Shown piece by piece: positions 35,903-45,353 of a stretch of DNA of 64,000 nt. The stretch's first letter is position 1. The number at the start of each line of letters is the position of its first letter. Position numbers and translations under genes: made by a program. This stretch comes from Skermanella sp. TT6 (GTDB lineage: Bacteria; Pseudomonadota; Alphaproteobacteria; Azospirillales; Azospirillaceae): NCBI RefSeq assembly GCF_016653635.2, contig NZ_CP067420.1:1309501-1373500 (forward strand), in the 5' to 3' direction. The notes under the pieces are model-generated. The model was not told the DNA's origin, did no database searches, and worked only from the letters and a program-made list of their open reading frames with translations.

Positions 35903-36586
35903 ATGTCGGTGATGGAAGCAGGGGATCGGGATGCGGCGATGCCCGCGACGGCGCCGCCGGCCGCCGGGCGGTCGACGCCGTACGGTCCGGCCAAGCGCCT
36001 GCTGGACATCGCGGCCGCGGCGATGCTGCTGGGCCTGCTGGCGCCGTTGCTGCTGCTGACCGCGCTGGCGGTGAGGCTGGAGACGGCAGGGCCGGCCCTG
36101 TTCAGGCAGCGGCGCTGCGGTGCCGGGGAGGGGACGTTCAGCGCGCTCAAGTTCCGCACCATGCATGTCGATGCCGAAGCCCGCCTCGACAGGCTGCTGG
36201 CGGCGGATCCGGTCCTGAGGGGCGAGTACCTGCGGCACCACAAGCTGCATGACGATCCCCGGGTGACCCGGGTCGGCCGCCTGCTCCGGCGGACCAGCCT
36301 GGACGAGCTGCCTCAGCTCTGGAACGTGCTGGCGGGCGACATGAGCCTGGTCGGCCCGCGCCCCTACATGCCCCACGAACTGGAGGCCCATCCGGGAGCC
36401 CGCGCCGCGATCGCCCGCGTGAAGCCCGGGATCACCGGCCTGTGGCAGGTTTCCGGGCGTCACCGCACGACTTTCGAGGATCGGATCCGGCTCGACCTCG
36501 CCTATGTGGAGGGGCGGTCGTTCCGGCAGGACATGGCGATCCTCCGGCGCACCGTCACCGTGATCGTGCGGGCGGACGGCATCTGA
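35903..36586 (+). CDS. Undecaprenyl-phosphate sugar phosphotransferase (exopolysaccharide)
   Basis: A 227-residue monotopic phosphoglycosyl transferase of the WcaJ/ExoY catalytic-domain type. It transfers the first sugar phosphate to undecaprenyl phosphate at the inner face of the inner membrane. Features: membrane re-entrant helix LLDIAAAAMLLGLLAPLLLL, SALKFRTMHVDAE, the catalytic RRTSLDELPQLWNVLAGDMS with the Asp-Glu pair, VGPRPYMP, and GITGLWQVSGR. It lacks the four-helix N-terminal domain of long homologues. No other polysaccharide genes are adjacent, so it is an orphan initiating enzyme here. Confidence 0.9.
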   Translation: MSVMEAGDRDAAMPATAPPAAGRSTPYGPAKRLLDIAAAAMLLGLLAPLLLLTALAVRLETAGPALFRQRRCGAGEGTFSALKFRTMHVDAEARLDRLLAADPVLRGEYLRHHKLHDDPRVTRVGRLLRRTSLDELPQLWNVLAGDMSLVGPRPYMPHELEAHPGARAAIARVKPGITGLWQVSGRHRTTFEDRIRLDLAYVEGRSFRQDMAILRRTVTVIVRADGI

Positions 36587-36854
36587 GGCGGAGGGGCGCT
36601 TACGCCCTTGGTCGTCCGGGGCCGGGATCCGGCGTGGCCAAGGCAGGTTCCGGATCCGCTGGCCGGCCAGCCGGCATCCCCTGGCCCCGAAGGCCGCAGC
36701 AATGATCTAACCCTTGCATCGAATCATCTGACTTCTTTCCCCACTCTTCTCGGTATTCTTCGCAGATGCGAAATTCCGCTCTACGGATAGCCGCCTGATC
36801 TTTTCGACCATCGAGATGTTTTTCGCGGAGCCGGGATCCACTATCTTGGTCGTC

Positions 36855-37775
36855 ATGAAGGTATCGAGGGCGGCCATCATACTGTTTTGCCTGTCCGGCG
36901 CCGAACCCGCGATGGCCGATCCTTTGCGCGTGGAGGAGGTGGCCGCGGGAGTCTTCGTCCATGCCGGGCTGCCGGAATATGCCGAGCGCTCGAACCGCGG
37001 CGACGTGGCCAACATGGCGTTCGTCGTCGGGACGCAGGCGGTCGCGGTGATCGACACCGGCAACACGCCCGCCCTGGGCCGGGATCTGCGCGAGGCGATC
37101 CGGCAGCGGACGGACTTGCCGATCCGCGTCGTGATCAACACCCACATGCATCCGGACCACGTGTTCGGCAACGGCGCCTTCCTCGACGACCGCCCCGACT
37201 TCGTCGCGCATGCCAATTTCCAAGGCGCCCTGATGGCCCGTGCCGATACCTACCAGCGGCGCCTCGAAGAGGAGTTCGGCGAGGAGGCGGCGGCCCGGGC
37301 CGTCCTGGTTCCTCCGACCGTGACGGTCGAGGCCACCCACCGGATCGACCTGGGGGGCCGCACCCTGGAGCTGACGGCCCACCCGACCGGCCATACCAAC
37401 AACGACCTGACGGTGTTCGACGGCGCGACCGGCACGCTGTTCGCGGGCGATCTGGTGTTTCAGGAGAGGCTGCCCACGGTCGACGGCAGCGGGCTCGGCT
37501 GGCTCGGCGTGCTCGACGCCCTGGACCGGGTACCGGCCCGGCGGGTCGTGCCGGGCCACGGGCCGGCATCGTCCCCCTGGCCGGAAGGAGCCGAAGACAC
37601 CCGCCGCTACCTGACCGCGCTGGTCGGCGACATCCGCGCCATCCAGAAGGACGGCGGCACCATCGACCGGGCGTCGGCCGAGGCGGCCGCGTCGGAACGG
37701 GGGCGCTGGCGCCTGTTCGACGAGGACAACCCCCGGAACGCGGTGACCGTGTTCGCCGAACTGGAGTGGGAATAA
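36855..37775 (+). CDS. Quinoprotein relay system zinc metallohydrolase
   Basis: A 306-residue secreted metallo-beta-lactamase-fold protein. Signal peptide at 1-21 (VSRAAIILFCLSGAEPAMA). Zinc motif NTHMHPDHVFGNG, then the third His in HPTGHTNND, Asp in FAGDLVF and the last His in VPGHGP. It fits the family annotated as 'quinoprotein relay system zinc metallohydrolase', found beside PQQ alcohol dehydrogenases and SoxYZ-like carriers, which follows here. The reaction is not established. ATG 36855 is chosen because it begins the signal peptide. Confidence 0.85.
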   Translation: MKVSRAAIILFCLSGAEPAMADPLRVEEVAAGVFVHAGLPEYAERSNRGDVANMAFVVGTQAVAVIDTGNTPALGRDLREAIRQRTDLPIRVVINTHMHPDHVFGNGAFLDDRPDFVAHANFQGALMARADTYQRRLEEEFGEEAAARAVLVPPTVTVEATHRIDLGGRTLELTAHPTGHTNNDLTVFDGATGTLFAGDLVFQERLPTVDGSGLGWLGVLDALDRVPARRVVPGHGPASSPWPEGAEDTRRYLTALVGDIRAIQKDGGTIDRASAEAAASERGRWRLFDEDNPRNAVTVFAELEWE

Positions 37776-37800
37776 GAAACCTGATCGGAGGATCGCATCA

Positions 37801-38648
37801 TGTCCGCACGAGCTTCGCGTCCGGCAATCCTGCTCGGATCTTTCCTGGCCGCCCTGCTGCTGACCGTCGGCTCGGTGCCGGCCCAAACCCGCCCCAGCGA
37901 CGCCAAGCCCGAGGACTACGCCCGCTGGGACAGCGTCAGGGAAGTCTATTTTCCCGACCGGGAGATCGAGGACGGCAGCGCGTTCCTGTCGCTGGAGGCG
38001 CCGTACCGGGCGCACGACGCGGCGCTCGTCCCGATCACCATGAAGGCCTCGATCCCGGAGGATGCCGGGTGGTCGATCCGGACGCTGACCCTGCTGATCG
38101 ACGGCAACCCCGTGCCGCTCGCCGGCAAGTTCCACCTCCATGACGACCGCAAGGCGCTGGAGATCAGCACGCGGGTCCGGGTCAACGAATATACCCTGAT
38201 CCATGCCGTGGCCGAGACCAGCGACGGCCGCCTGCTCAGCGCGGAACGCTACGTCAAGGCGGCGGGGGGCTGCTCGGCTCCGGCCATGAAGGACCCGCAG
38301 CAGGCCCTGGCCCGGCTGGGCAAAATGAAGCTTAACCTGCCGCAGTCGGTCCCGGCGGACGCGCCGGTGACGGCGCAGCTCCTGGTCAGCCATCCGAACC
38401 ACAGCGGCATGCAGTTCGACCAGATCTCGCGCACATACGTGCCGCCTTACTTCGTCAGGTCGATCAAGGTCAGCTATGACGGCAAGCCCCTGATGGAGGT
38501 CGAGACCGACATCTCGCTGAGCGAGGATCCCAGCCTGCACTTCACGTTCCAGCCCAGGGGACCGGGCGAACTGGACGTCCGGGTGACCGACAGCAAGGAC
38601 CAGGTCTATACCGGGGACTGGCAGGTCACGCCTGAGCCGGCGAGCTGA
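37801..38648 (+). CDS. Quinoprotein dehydrogenase-associated SoxYZ-like carrier
   Basis: A 282-residue periplasmic protein. Signal peptide (ILLGSFLAALLLTVGSVPAQ) followed by a SoxY-like half (FPDREIEDGSAFLSLEAP) and a SoxZ-like half (SHPNHSGMQF). The single Cys in KAAGGCSAP at the junction is the swinging-arm carrier residue seen in SoxY. It forms a pair with the metallohydrolase 25 bases upstream. Such fused carriers accompany PQQ-dependent methanol/ethanol dehydrogenases, where they may shuttle a cysteine-bound intermediate. The chemistry is unproven. Confidence 0.85.
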
Positions 38649-38663
38649 GCCGCCGCCGCGGGT

Positions 38664-39026
38664 TCACTGGGGAAAGCACTCCAGGTCGGCTTCCACCTGG
38701 GCCAGGCGGAAGCGATCCTGGAGGTCCTTCATCCATCCGACGCCGCGGAACAGCATCGCCCGCTCGCCCGGCTGGTCCTGCATCCTGCGGATGGTCTCCA
38801 GCTGGACGAAGCTGTTGTAGGGGATCGTCCGGGCGATATGGTCGATGCTGCAGGAGCAGCGTTCCATGACTTCCTGGGTCTGCCCGTTGGTCGCCATGCA
38901 GCCGATCACGTAATCGACCCGCGCGGCGGTCGGGTAATCGTGGGGGTCGGCGGTGGAACCGGCCGTCTGGGCGCTGGCGCCGCCGATGGAGAGTGCCGTC
39001 GCCAGCACGATGATCACAGCCTTCAT
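38664..39026 (-). CDS. Small periplasmic Cys-containing protein of the XoxF island
   Basis: A 120-residue protein with a signal peptide (AVIIVLATALSIGGASAQ). The mature part has four Cys: GCMATNGQ, then ERCSCSIDHIA and a last one in LECFPQ, likely two disulfides. The helical pattern recalls small proteins found repeatedly next to quinoprotein dehydrogenase genes. There is no haem motif (no CxxCH). AGGACCTTC precedes the ATG. Convergent with the SoxYZ-like gene, 15 bases apart. Confidence 0.7.
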   Translation of the reverse strand: MKAVIIVLATALSIGGASAQTAGSTADPHDYPTAARVDYVIGCMATNGQTQEVMERCSCSIDHIARTIPYNSFVQLETIRRMQDQPGERAMLFRGVGWMKDLQDRFRLAQVEADLECFPQ

Positions 39027-39178
39027 CTGAAGGTCCTCCCGTTCGTTTGTCTCGGTTATACCAGTATCGGCGCCGCCGGCGCAGTCGTCCGTTCGTGATG
39101 AAACGATCCGCCCGGTGTTGATGGTTCTTGACGGTGGTGAGAGCCACCGGGAATCAACAAGAAGACTGGAGGATGTTC

Positions 39179-39529
39179 ATGCAAGTGAAGAAGGTTTCCA
39201 CGGTCGCCGCCATTCTGGCGCTGACCCTGGGGAGCGCATCTGCGGCGTTCGCTCAGCAAACCAATCCCGACGGAACCCTGATGCAGGAACGGCAGGGCGC
39301 CATGGGCAACCAGCAGCAGCCCCCGAAGCCTGCCGACCAGTCCGGCAACCTGTCCGGCAGCGGCGCCGAAAGCGAGGCCGAGGCGGCGACCGGGGGCGGT
39401 ACCGAAGGCAGCCTCCAGTTCGGTCCGAAGGACGCCGATTCCAACTCGCTCGCGGCCCAGCGCCAGGGTGCCATCGGATCCCAGGAGCGTCCGCCGGAAG
39501 CGACTCCCCAGGGCGGAGCCAAGCAGTAG
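39179..39529 (+). CDS. Secreted low-complexity protein
   Basis: A 116-residue protein with a signal peptide (KKVSTVAAILALTLGSASAAFAQ). The mature part is disordered, rich in Gln, Gly, Ser and Pro. It contains two related blocks, MQERQGAMGNQQQPPKPA and AAQRQGAIGSQERPPEAT, a short internal duplication. ATG 39179 has GGAGG six bases upstream; another in-frame ATG at 39173 is too close to it. No catalytic residues. Function unknown. Confidence 0.65.
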   Translation: MQVKKVSTVAAILALTLGSASAAFAQQTNPDGTLMQERQGAMGNQQQPPKPADQSGNLSGSGAESEAEAATGGGTEGSLQFGPKDADSNSLAAQRQGAIGSQERPPEATPQGGAKQ

Positions 39530-39555
39530 TCCGAAGAGCCGGCTGCGCCCCGCCC

Positions 39556-40059
39556 TCAACGGGGCGCACGCTCCTCCCCGGCCGCCCCTTGGGGGGCGAT
39601 CCGGTGTTCCACCAGCCATTGCATGCCGCGCAGCCACGCGCGATCGTTGTCGCCCCGGATGTCGGCGGTGCCGCGGGCGATCACCTTGCCATCGGCGAGG
39701 TCGCGAACGACGATGTCCATGCTGAGGATCAGCGTGCTGATCTTGTTGACCTTGCCTATCACCGCCACCTGGCCGCCCATGTCCCGCGCGATGTCCAGCA
39801 GGCACTGTTCGCAGGACAGGTGATCGCCGATCCGGCCGGCGGCGGGAGCGAGGTCCAGCGGGGCATAGAGGCCGGTCTCGGCCAGTTCGCGGCGCAGCGC
39901 CTCGGTCGTCGCCCGGATCCGCTGCTCCTGGGCGGGCGACCGTCCCTCGCCGCTGGTGTCGACCAGCTCGATCTCGAAGACCGCGGCGGGCAGGGGCGCC
40001 GCGACGGCCGGCAAGGCCGCCGTCAGGAGTGCGATCAGCAGCGGAATCAGCCGTGACAT
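39556..40059 (-). CDS. DUF3280/DUF2380 periplasmic protein
   Basis: A 167-residue secreted protein of the DUF3280 family, with signal peptide (LIPLLIALLTAALPAVAAP). Recognisable stretches are AVFEIELVDTSGEG, DHLSCEQCLLDIARDMGG with a CxxC pair, and IVVRDLADGKVIARGTADIRG. The family is found almost only with quinoprotein dehydrogenase/relay genes. Function unknown; the CxxC suggests a redox or disulfide role. Divergent from the next secreted protein. Confidence 0.8.
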   Translation of the reverse strand: MSRLIPLLIALLTAALPAVAAPLPAAVFEIELVDTSGEGRSPAQEQRIRATTEALRRELAETGLYAPLDLAPAAGRIGDHLSCEQCLLDIARDMGGQVAVIGKVNKISTLILSMDIVVRDLADGKVIARGTADIRGDNDRAWLRGMQWLVEHRIAPQGAAGEERAPR

Positions 40060-40115
40060 CGGTGTATGCTTCCTTTGAAAACGATCAAGAATGAAGAGCG
40101 ACCAGAGGGAGAGAC

Positions 40116-40760
40116 ATGGGTTTCCGGAATTCCGTACAGACGAGCCTCAAAGCCGCGCTGCTCGGGGCGGGCCTCGCCGCGATGTCCGCCGCCGCGGCGC
40201 ACGCCCAGCCGCGGGTCGATACCCCTCCCGACTGGCCGTGCGTCCAGGTCTTCGTGCCGACCCTCTCCGCCGCCACGATCTGGGCCGGCCCGCCGGTCGA
40301 TGATTACCTGAAGGCATGGCCGGAAAACCGCGAGATCGCCTCGCTCGCGACGCGGGCCGTCTCCCGCGCGGTTCCCGACGACGAAGCCAACGCGGCGGTC
40401 GACCGGTTCGCCGAGGGCATCCAGGGCGACCGGAACGAGACGCTGACGCTGCTGTTCGCGGGCGTCTTCGACGAAGCGAACCGCACGCGGAGCAGGGCGG
40501 TCGACGCGATCCGCAAGTTCGACCGGGCGCAGAAGGGCATGCTCGCCAACATGACGAAGACGGTCGGCGAACTCGACAAGGCCCGTGCGGCGGAGCCTCG
40601 CGACGAGGCGCGCATCCGCGAGCTCGGCGAGCAACTGGCATGGCAGCGCCGGATCATCGAGGAACGGCACCGCTCGCTGGGCGCCCTGTGCGAGCAGCCC
40701 GTGATCGTCGAGCGGCGGGTGGGCCAGCTGGCCCGGACCATCGCGAACCACATGGAGTGA
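40116..40760 (+). CDS. Secreted helical protein of the XoxF island
   Basis: A 214-residue protein with a signal peptide (KAALLGAGLAAMSAAAAHAQ). The mature part begins PPDWPCVQVFVP and is then nearly all helical and highly charged, with two Cys: one near the start (WPCVQ) and one near the end (GALCEQP), probably one disulfide. GAGGGAGAGAC precedes the ATG. Convergent with the CXXCW-motif gene. It has the look of the unnamed secreted proteins that accompany quinoprotein relay genes; no domain recognised. Confidence 0.7.
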   Translation: MGFRNSVQTSLKAALLGAGLAAMSAAAAHAQPRVDTPPDWPCVQVFVPTLSAATIWAGPPVDDYLKAWPENREIASLATRAVSRAVPDDEANAAVDRFAEGIQGDRNETLTLLFAGVFDEANRTRSRAVDAIRKFDRAQKGMLANMTKTVGELDKARAAEPRDEARIRELGEQLAWQRRIIEERHRSLGALCEQPVIVERRVGQLARTIANHME

Positions 40761-40767
40761 CGCCACC

Positions 40768-41343
40768 CTAAGGGAAGCCGCCGGACTCTGCCCGGGCAGG
40801 TCCGGGCTCGGGCTGGACCGGTTCCAGCGGCAATCCCGCCGAGGCCCAGCCACCGGCCCCCTCGGGGTAGTAGTGCACGGCTGCGTAGCCGTACCCGACG
40901 GCGCGGAGCGCCGCGTTCCAGGACATCCAGCAGTCCGGCTCGCAGAAGAAGACGATCGGCCGGCCGCGGTCGTCCCCGGTCAGGCGCTCCAGGCTGTCCC
41001 GGAAATATCGGTCCATGTCGTCCGACAGGGCGCCGTACCCGACATTGGGCAGCCAGACCGCGCCGGGGACGGTGCGCCTGGCCTTGGGCATCCAGACGGC
41101 GTCGGCGGGGAGGGTGGCCGGGCGGGGCGGGGCGGGGTAGACGTCGATCAGCACGGCCTCGCCGGATTTCGCCATCTCCTGGACCCGCCCGGTGCCGACC
41201 GTGGCGGCGCCGGGAACGGACTCGGGCGTCGGCGCCCGGTAGTCGGACATCCTGAAATCCGCCGGTTTGGGGGGCGCCGCGGCGGACGGCGCAGAAAGCG
41301 TCGCCGCCGCGACCAGCGCGGCGGCGACGGTCCGACCGATCAC
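40768..41343 (-). CDS. PQQ-dependent catabolism-associated CXXCW-motif (rhodanese-like) protein
   Basis: A 191-residue periplasmic rhodanese-fold protein. The defining CxxCW motif is seen in FFCEPDCWMSWNAA. Signal peptide VAAALVAAATLSAPSAAA follows a GTG start at 41343. The start overlaps the stop of the binding-protein gene by four bases (GTGA), so translation is coupled. Members occur next to PQQ alcohol dehydrogenases. The Cys residues suggest sulfur or thiol chemistry, but the function is unproven. Confidence 0.87.
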   Translation of the reverse strand: MIGRTVAAALVAAATLSAPSAAAPPKPADFRMSDYRAPTPESVPGAATVGTGRVQEMAKSGEAVLIDVYPAPPRPATLPADAVWMPKARRTVPGAVWLPNVGYGALSDDMDRYFRDSLERLTGDDRGRPIVFFCEPDCWMSWNAALRAVGYGYAAVHYYPEGAGGWASAGLPLEPVQPEPGPARAESGGFP

Positions 41344-42155
41344 CGGGTGACGGCGGCGGACTGGAGCTGACCGTTCGAGGTCAGCAGCGGAACATTGTAC
41401 TGGGCCAGCACGGCGTCGATGTCGCTCTGACGGCGCTGGATGAAGTCGTTCAGCCAGTGCTTCCATTCCGGCTCTTCCACGCGGATGCCCATGGTGATCG
41501 GAAACTCGACGCGGGTTCCCTGATCGCCGACCAGCGGCACCACCGTCAGCTTGGTCGGCTGCTGGGCCGCGAAGTAGCCGGCGATCGGTCCCCACAGCAC
41601 CGTCGCGTCGATCTTGCCGGACGAGACGTCCTCGACCGCGCGGCGCGCCGGGTTATCGACCCGGGTATCGACGTCGAGCTGGTAGGGCTCCAGGTTGTTG
41701 ATCCGGTTCATGGTGGCGAGCGTGGCGCCCGGCGTCTGGGCGACGACGCCCATGCGCATGTCGCGCAGGGCCGGATCGTTCATGGCCGTGATCTTCGACC
41801 CGGTACTCTCGCGGTACACCAGGGAATAGACCGAGCGGTAATAGGGGTTGGTGTTCTGCATCAGCCCCTCGCCCGACGCCGCTCCCATGACGATGTCGCA
41901 TTTGCGGGCGCGGAGCGTGTTGCGGACGAAGCCGATGGTCTGGGGCCACCACGTATAGACGACGGGAACGCCCAGTTCCTCGCCGATCATGGCGGCGATC
42001 TTGTTCTCGAACCCTTCCAGCTTGTCGTTGGAGAAGGGCAGGAGGTTCGGGTCGGCGCAGACCCGAAGCGCGTCGCGCTTCGGCAATTCGACCGCCGAGG
42101 CCGTGCCGGCCGCCAGCAGGGCGGCGGCGACCAGCATCGAGATTCGTGCCAGCAT
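41340..42155 (-). CDS. xoxJ: Quinoprotein-associated periplasmic substrate-binding protein (XoxJ-like)
   Basis: A 271-residue periplasmic binding protein of the group found with methanol dehydrogenases (MxaJ/XoxJ). Signal peptide at 1-21. The family opening is LRVCADPNLLPFSNDKLEGFENKIA, given here as residues around 30-54. WPQTIGFVRNTL and CDIVMGAASG follow. No ABC permease or ATPase is nearby. XoxJ is thought to bind and help activate the apo-dehydrogenase rather than import a solute. Second gene downstream of xoxF after the cytochrome. Confidence 0.87.
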   Translation of the reverse strand: MLARISMLVAAALLAAGTASAVELPKRDALRVCADPNLLPFSNDKLEGFENKIAAMIGEELGVPVVYTWWPQTIGFVRNTLRARKCDIVMGAASGEGLMQNTNPYYRSVYSLVYRESTGSKITAMNDPALRDMRMGVVAQTPGATLATMNRINNLEPYQLDVDTRVDNPARRAVEDVSSGKIDATVLWGPIAGYFAAQQPTKLTVVPLVGDQGTRVEFPITMGIRVEEPEWKHWLNDFIQRRQSDIDAVLAQYNVPLLTSNGQLQSAAVTR

Positions 42156-42208
42156 GTCAGATCTCCGTGACGGCAGCGTCACTTCCCGGTGCGATGTTTG
42201 CTGATCCG

Positions 42209-42649
42209 TTACTTCTTGATACGTTCGGGGCGGCCGCGGTCGATCTTCCCGTCGGCCCGGGCCTTCAGGTACCCGTAGATGTCTGCGACGTAGAGCATGA
42301 CGTTCTGATCGGTCCCGAAGGACGGCATGACCCGCTGCCCCGAGGCGCCGGCCTCCTGCTTGCCGTTCGCGATGATCTCGGCGAACTGGTCGTAGTCCAG
42401 CCTCTTGACCGACTCCACCAGGGCCGGCGCGAAGGAGCCGCCCAGGCCGTCGGGGCCGTGGCAGACGTGGCAGGAGGAGTGATAGCGCCGAAACCCGTTG
42501 TAGGTTCCCTGATCGACCTTGCCGTCCTCGACGATGTAGGGCTTCTCGTAGGGATCCGTTTCGGCGTCCTGGGCGTGTGGAGTTCCGGCTGAGAGGAAAA
42601 AGAAGGCGGCGCCGGCAGTCGCGACCCGCGTCAGGAAAGACAGATTCAT
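42209..42649 (-). CDS. xoxG: c-type cytochrome, electron acceptor of XoxF
   Basis: A 146-residue monohaem cytochrome c with signal peptide (FLTRVATAGAAFFFLSAGTPHAQ). The haem site is SSCHVCHGPDGLGG, and the distal Met is in QRVMPSFG. It belongs to the methanol-metabolism-related cytochrome group. It sits 102 bases downstream of xoxF and should accept electrons from PQQ in the periplasm. Confidence 0.9.
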   Translation of the reverse strand: MNLSFLTRVATAGAAFFFLSAGTPHAQDAETDPYEKPYIVEDGKVDQGTYNGFRRYHSSCHVCHGPDGLGGSFAPALVESVKRLDYDQFAEIIANGKQEAGASGQRVMPSFGTDQNVMLYVADIYGYLKARADGKIDRGRPERIKK

Positions 42650-42751
42650 GGCGTTCGATTTCCAGTGAAACGAGCCGGTGTTTCCGCCCCTCGCGGAGCG
42701 GAAACACCGGGAGTATTTATCGGTACTTGGTTCTCAGCGCCCGGGGACCGA

Positions 42752-44563
42752 TCAGTCCGGCAGCGTGAAGACGGTCAGCACGCCGCCCAGGTTGGTGTAC
42801 TGGCCGAGCGAGGCGTGCGCGCCGACGGCGCCCAGACCCGCATGCGGGTCGTTCAGGCCCGCCGCCAAGCCGATGCCGGCCCAACCGCCGATGCCCGACA
42901 GCACCGCGATGTGCTGCTTGCCGTCGGCCACGAAGGTGTTGACGTTGCCGATGATGCCGGACGGGGTCTTGAAGCGGTACAGCTCCTTGCCGTCCTTCAT
43001 GTCCACCGCCACCAGGAAGCCTTCGAGCGTGCCGTAGAAGGCGACGCCGCCCTTGGTGGTCAGAGCGCCGCTCCACACCGCGAACGCCTCGGGCTTCGAC
43101 CAGACGATCTTGCCCTCGGCCGCGTCATAGGCGATGAAGTTGCCCATGCCGCCGTGGGAGTTCGGGGCCGGATACATCGACAGCGTGGCACCCACGTAGG
43201 GCTGGCCGGCGCTGTAGGCGACCTCGAACGGCTCGTAGTCCATGCAGATGTGGTTGGTCGGCACGTAGAACAGGCCGGTATCCGGCGAGAACGACGCCGG
43301 CTGCTGGTCCTTGGTTCCCAGCGCCGCCGGGCAGATGCCTTCGGAGTTGGTGTCCGGGCCGTTGGCGAAGGTGCTGTACTTCTCGTTCACGGCCGGGCGG
43401 CCGGTCTTCATGTCGACGTGGGTCGCCCAGTTGACGGTCGGGTCGTACTTCTCGGCGACGAGCAGTTCGCCGGTCGCGCGGTCGAGCGTGTAGACGAAGC
43501 CGTTGCGGTCGAAGTTGACCAGGGCCTTGACCTGCTTGCCCTTGACGGTGATGTCCGCGAGGATGTTCTCGTTGACGCCGTCATAGTCCCACTCGTCGAA
43601 CGGGGTCTTCTGGTATACCCACTTGACCTCGCCGGTGTCCGCGTCGCGGGCGAAGATCGACATCGACCACTTGTTGTCGCTGCCTTCCCGCTTGCCGTCC
43701 TTGGCGCGCTGGGCCGGGTTCCAGGTGCCCGGGTTGCCGGTGCCGTAATATATGAGGTTCAACTCGGGATCGTAGGTGTACCAGCCCCAGGTCGTGCCGC
43801 CGCCGATCTTCCACTCGTCGCCGTTCCAGGTCGACACGCCCAGGTCGCGGTCGCCGATCGGCTTGCCGAGCATGGTGGTCTTCTGCGGGTCGATCTTGAC
43901 GTCGGCATCGGGACCGGTCGAGTAGGCCCGCCAGATCTGCTTGCCGTCCTTGATGTCGTAGGCGGTCAGGTGGCCGCGGACGCCGAACTCGCCGCCGGAG
44001 ATGCCGACGAAGATCTTGTCCTTGACGACCACGGGGTTGGCGGTCAGGGTCTCGCCCTTGGCATGGTCGCCGTTCTTGACCTTCCAGACTTCCTCGCCGG
44101 TCTTGGCATCGAGCGCCACCAGCGTGTTGTCGGCCTGGGCCAGGAAGATCTTGCCGTCGGCATAGGTCACGCCGCGGTTGACCGTGTCGCAGCACATCAC
44201 CGGGATCACGTTCGGATCCTGGCGCGGCTCGTACTTCCACAGGATCCTGCCCTTCTCGGGGATCGAGAGGGCGTAGACGATGTTGGGGAAGGGGGTGTGG
44301 ACGTACATGACGTCGCCGATGACCAGCGGGCCGCCTTCGTGGCCGCGCAGGACGCCGGTGGAGAAGCTCCAATCGACCCGCAGGTCCTTGACGTTCTGGG
44401 TGTTGATCTGGTCGAGCGGGCTGTAGCGCTTGCCGGAGTAGTCGCCGAGCTGCATCGCCCAGTTGTTCGGGTCCTTCTGCAGCTTCATCACTTCGTCGTT
44501 GGCGTATGCCGTTCCCGCGGTGATAAAGGCAACCGTGGTCAGCAGGATTTTCATCCGCCGCAT
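42752..44563 (-). CDS. xoxF: Lanthanide-dependent methanol dehydrogenase (XoxF type)
   Basis: A 603-residue PQQ enzyme: an eight-bladed propeller in the periplasm oxidising methanol (and other primary alcohols) to aldehyde or formate. Signal peptide at 1-21. The vicinal disulfide is Cys124-Cys125 ([10 protein letters not shown]). The catalytic Asp326 is followed two residues later by Asp328 (WDYDGVNEN). This second Asp marks lanthanide-binding XoxF enzymes; calcium MxaF has Ala there. No mxaI-type small subunit gene is present, as expected for XoxF. Gene order xoxF-xoxG-xoxJ is typical. Confidence 0.95.
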   Translation of the reverse strand: MRRMKILLTTVAFITAGTAYANDEVMKLQKDPNNWAMQLGDYSGKRYSPLDQINTQNVKDLRVDWSFSTGVLRGHEGGPLVIGDVMYVHTPFPNIVYALSIPEKGRILWKYEPRQDPNVIPVMCCDTVNRGVTYADGKIFLAQADNTLVALDAKTGEEVWKVKNGDHAKGETLTANPVVVKDKIFVGISGGEFGVRGHLTAYDIKDGKQIWRAYSTGPDADVKIDPQKTTMLGKPIGDRDLGVSTWNGDEWKIGGGTTWGWYTYDPELNLIYYGTGNPGTWNPAQRAKDGKREGSDNKWSMSIFARDADTGEVKWVYQKTPFDEWDYDGVNENILADITVKGKQVKALVNFDRNGFVYTLDRATGELLVAEKYDPTVNWATHVDMKTGRPAVNEKYSTFANGPDTNSEGICPAALGTKDQQPASFSPDTGLFYVPTNHICMDYEPFEVAYSAGQPYVGATLSMYPAPNSHGGMGNFIAYDAAEGKIVWSKPEAFAVWSGALTTKGGVAFYGTLEGFLVAVDMKDGKELYRFKTPSGIIGNVNTFVADGKQHIAVLSGIGGWAGIGLAAGLNDPHAGLGAVGAHASLGQYTNLGGVLTVFTLPD

Positions 44564-45078
44564 ATCTGTCTCCTCCCGAGTTCGTTATTCTCTGACGCAA
44601 CCGACTTTGTGATCGATCGGCGTTCCCTTGCCGACCGTCTTTCCGCCTCCGTGGCAATGGGCAGATTTTTAGAAGATCACCGTAACGCCTCTCCCGGGGG
44701 CGGACAATAAGACTTTAGAAGGCACCAGTCGGAATGACCCTAAAGCGTTGAAACTGCGTGCACCTATCGCTCTGGCGTAAGATCTTTTGATGGGTTGCCG
44801 ACACATTAGTTCGTACTAAAAGGCGAATGAAACTAAGTTTTAGCAAACTTACTGCAACGTTTCCGTGGCAGTGCGGCATTCTTCTTCGGCGACGCAACAT
44901 GAAAACTGTCGCGACAAAAAAATTCCCGGGGCGAATCGGCCAAGGGAACCGATCGAATCGGGTGGCACTGGCAATCCGCGAAACCGTTGACAGGTTCATC
45001 AGGCCGCCCCGCCGACGATCCTCAAGCAGGGATCAAGGTCCGGCTATCGCGTAAAGAGCCAAGTGGAGAGAGATTCAG
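44564..45078. other. Gene-free xoxF upstream region
   Basis: 515 bases, A/T-richer than the rest, between divergent xoxF and a small gene. It contains the perfect palindrome TGTCGCGACA (44907-44916) about 340 bases upstream of xoxF. Several in-frame stretches exist, but none has a ribosome site or plausible protein. It probably holds the xoxF promoter and its regulatory sites. I saw no lanthanide-responsive element I could name. Confidence 0.45.
44907..44916. promoter_or_regulatory. 10-bp palindrome TGTCGCGACA
   Basis: A perfect palindrome in the xoxF upstream region, bordered by AAAAC on one side and AAAAAAA on the other. Size and setting suggest a dimeric-regulator half-site pair, but no regulator is assigned. 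Confidence 0.35.
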
Positions 45079-45273
45079 ATGATTGAGTTGGTTCTGCTCG
45101 TCTGCCTCGCGTCCGACCCGACCAAGTGCCACAAGGAATGGCCTCCCTTCGAGTCAAGCCAGATGAGCATGCACGCCTGCATGTTCGAGGGTCAGCGGCT
45201 CGCCGTGCAATGGGCGGAAGCCCATCCCAAGTACCGCGTCCGCAAATGGAGCTGCGGCCTGACCGGGTCCTGA
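45079..45273 (+). CDS. 64-aa Cys-containing protein
   Basis: A 64-residue protein with four Cys (LLVCLASD, TKCHKE, HACMFEG, KWSCGLTG) and a GGAGAGAG site before the ATG. It opens with a short hydrophobic stretch (IELVLLVCLA) that may be a signal or anchor. The overall pattern, including RLAVQWAEAHPKYRVRKWSC, matches a small alphaproteobacterial family of unknown function that I have seen repeatedly. Probably periplasmic with two disulfides. Confidence 0.68.
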   Translation: MIELVLLVCLASDPTKCHKEWPPFESSQMSMHACMFEGQRLAVQWAEAHPKYRVRKWSCGLTGS

Positions 45274-45353
45274 GCAAGTCGCCTCTCGAAGACTCCGGAA
45301 ATTTTCGCTAATGTCACCGGCGCGGACCGATCGCCGCCACGCCGGAGGACGCG

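Noticed and set aside
44715-45054. Short frames in the xoxF upstream region
   Set aside because: No ribosome sites, A/T-rich regulatory-looking DNA, no protein-like composition.
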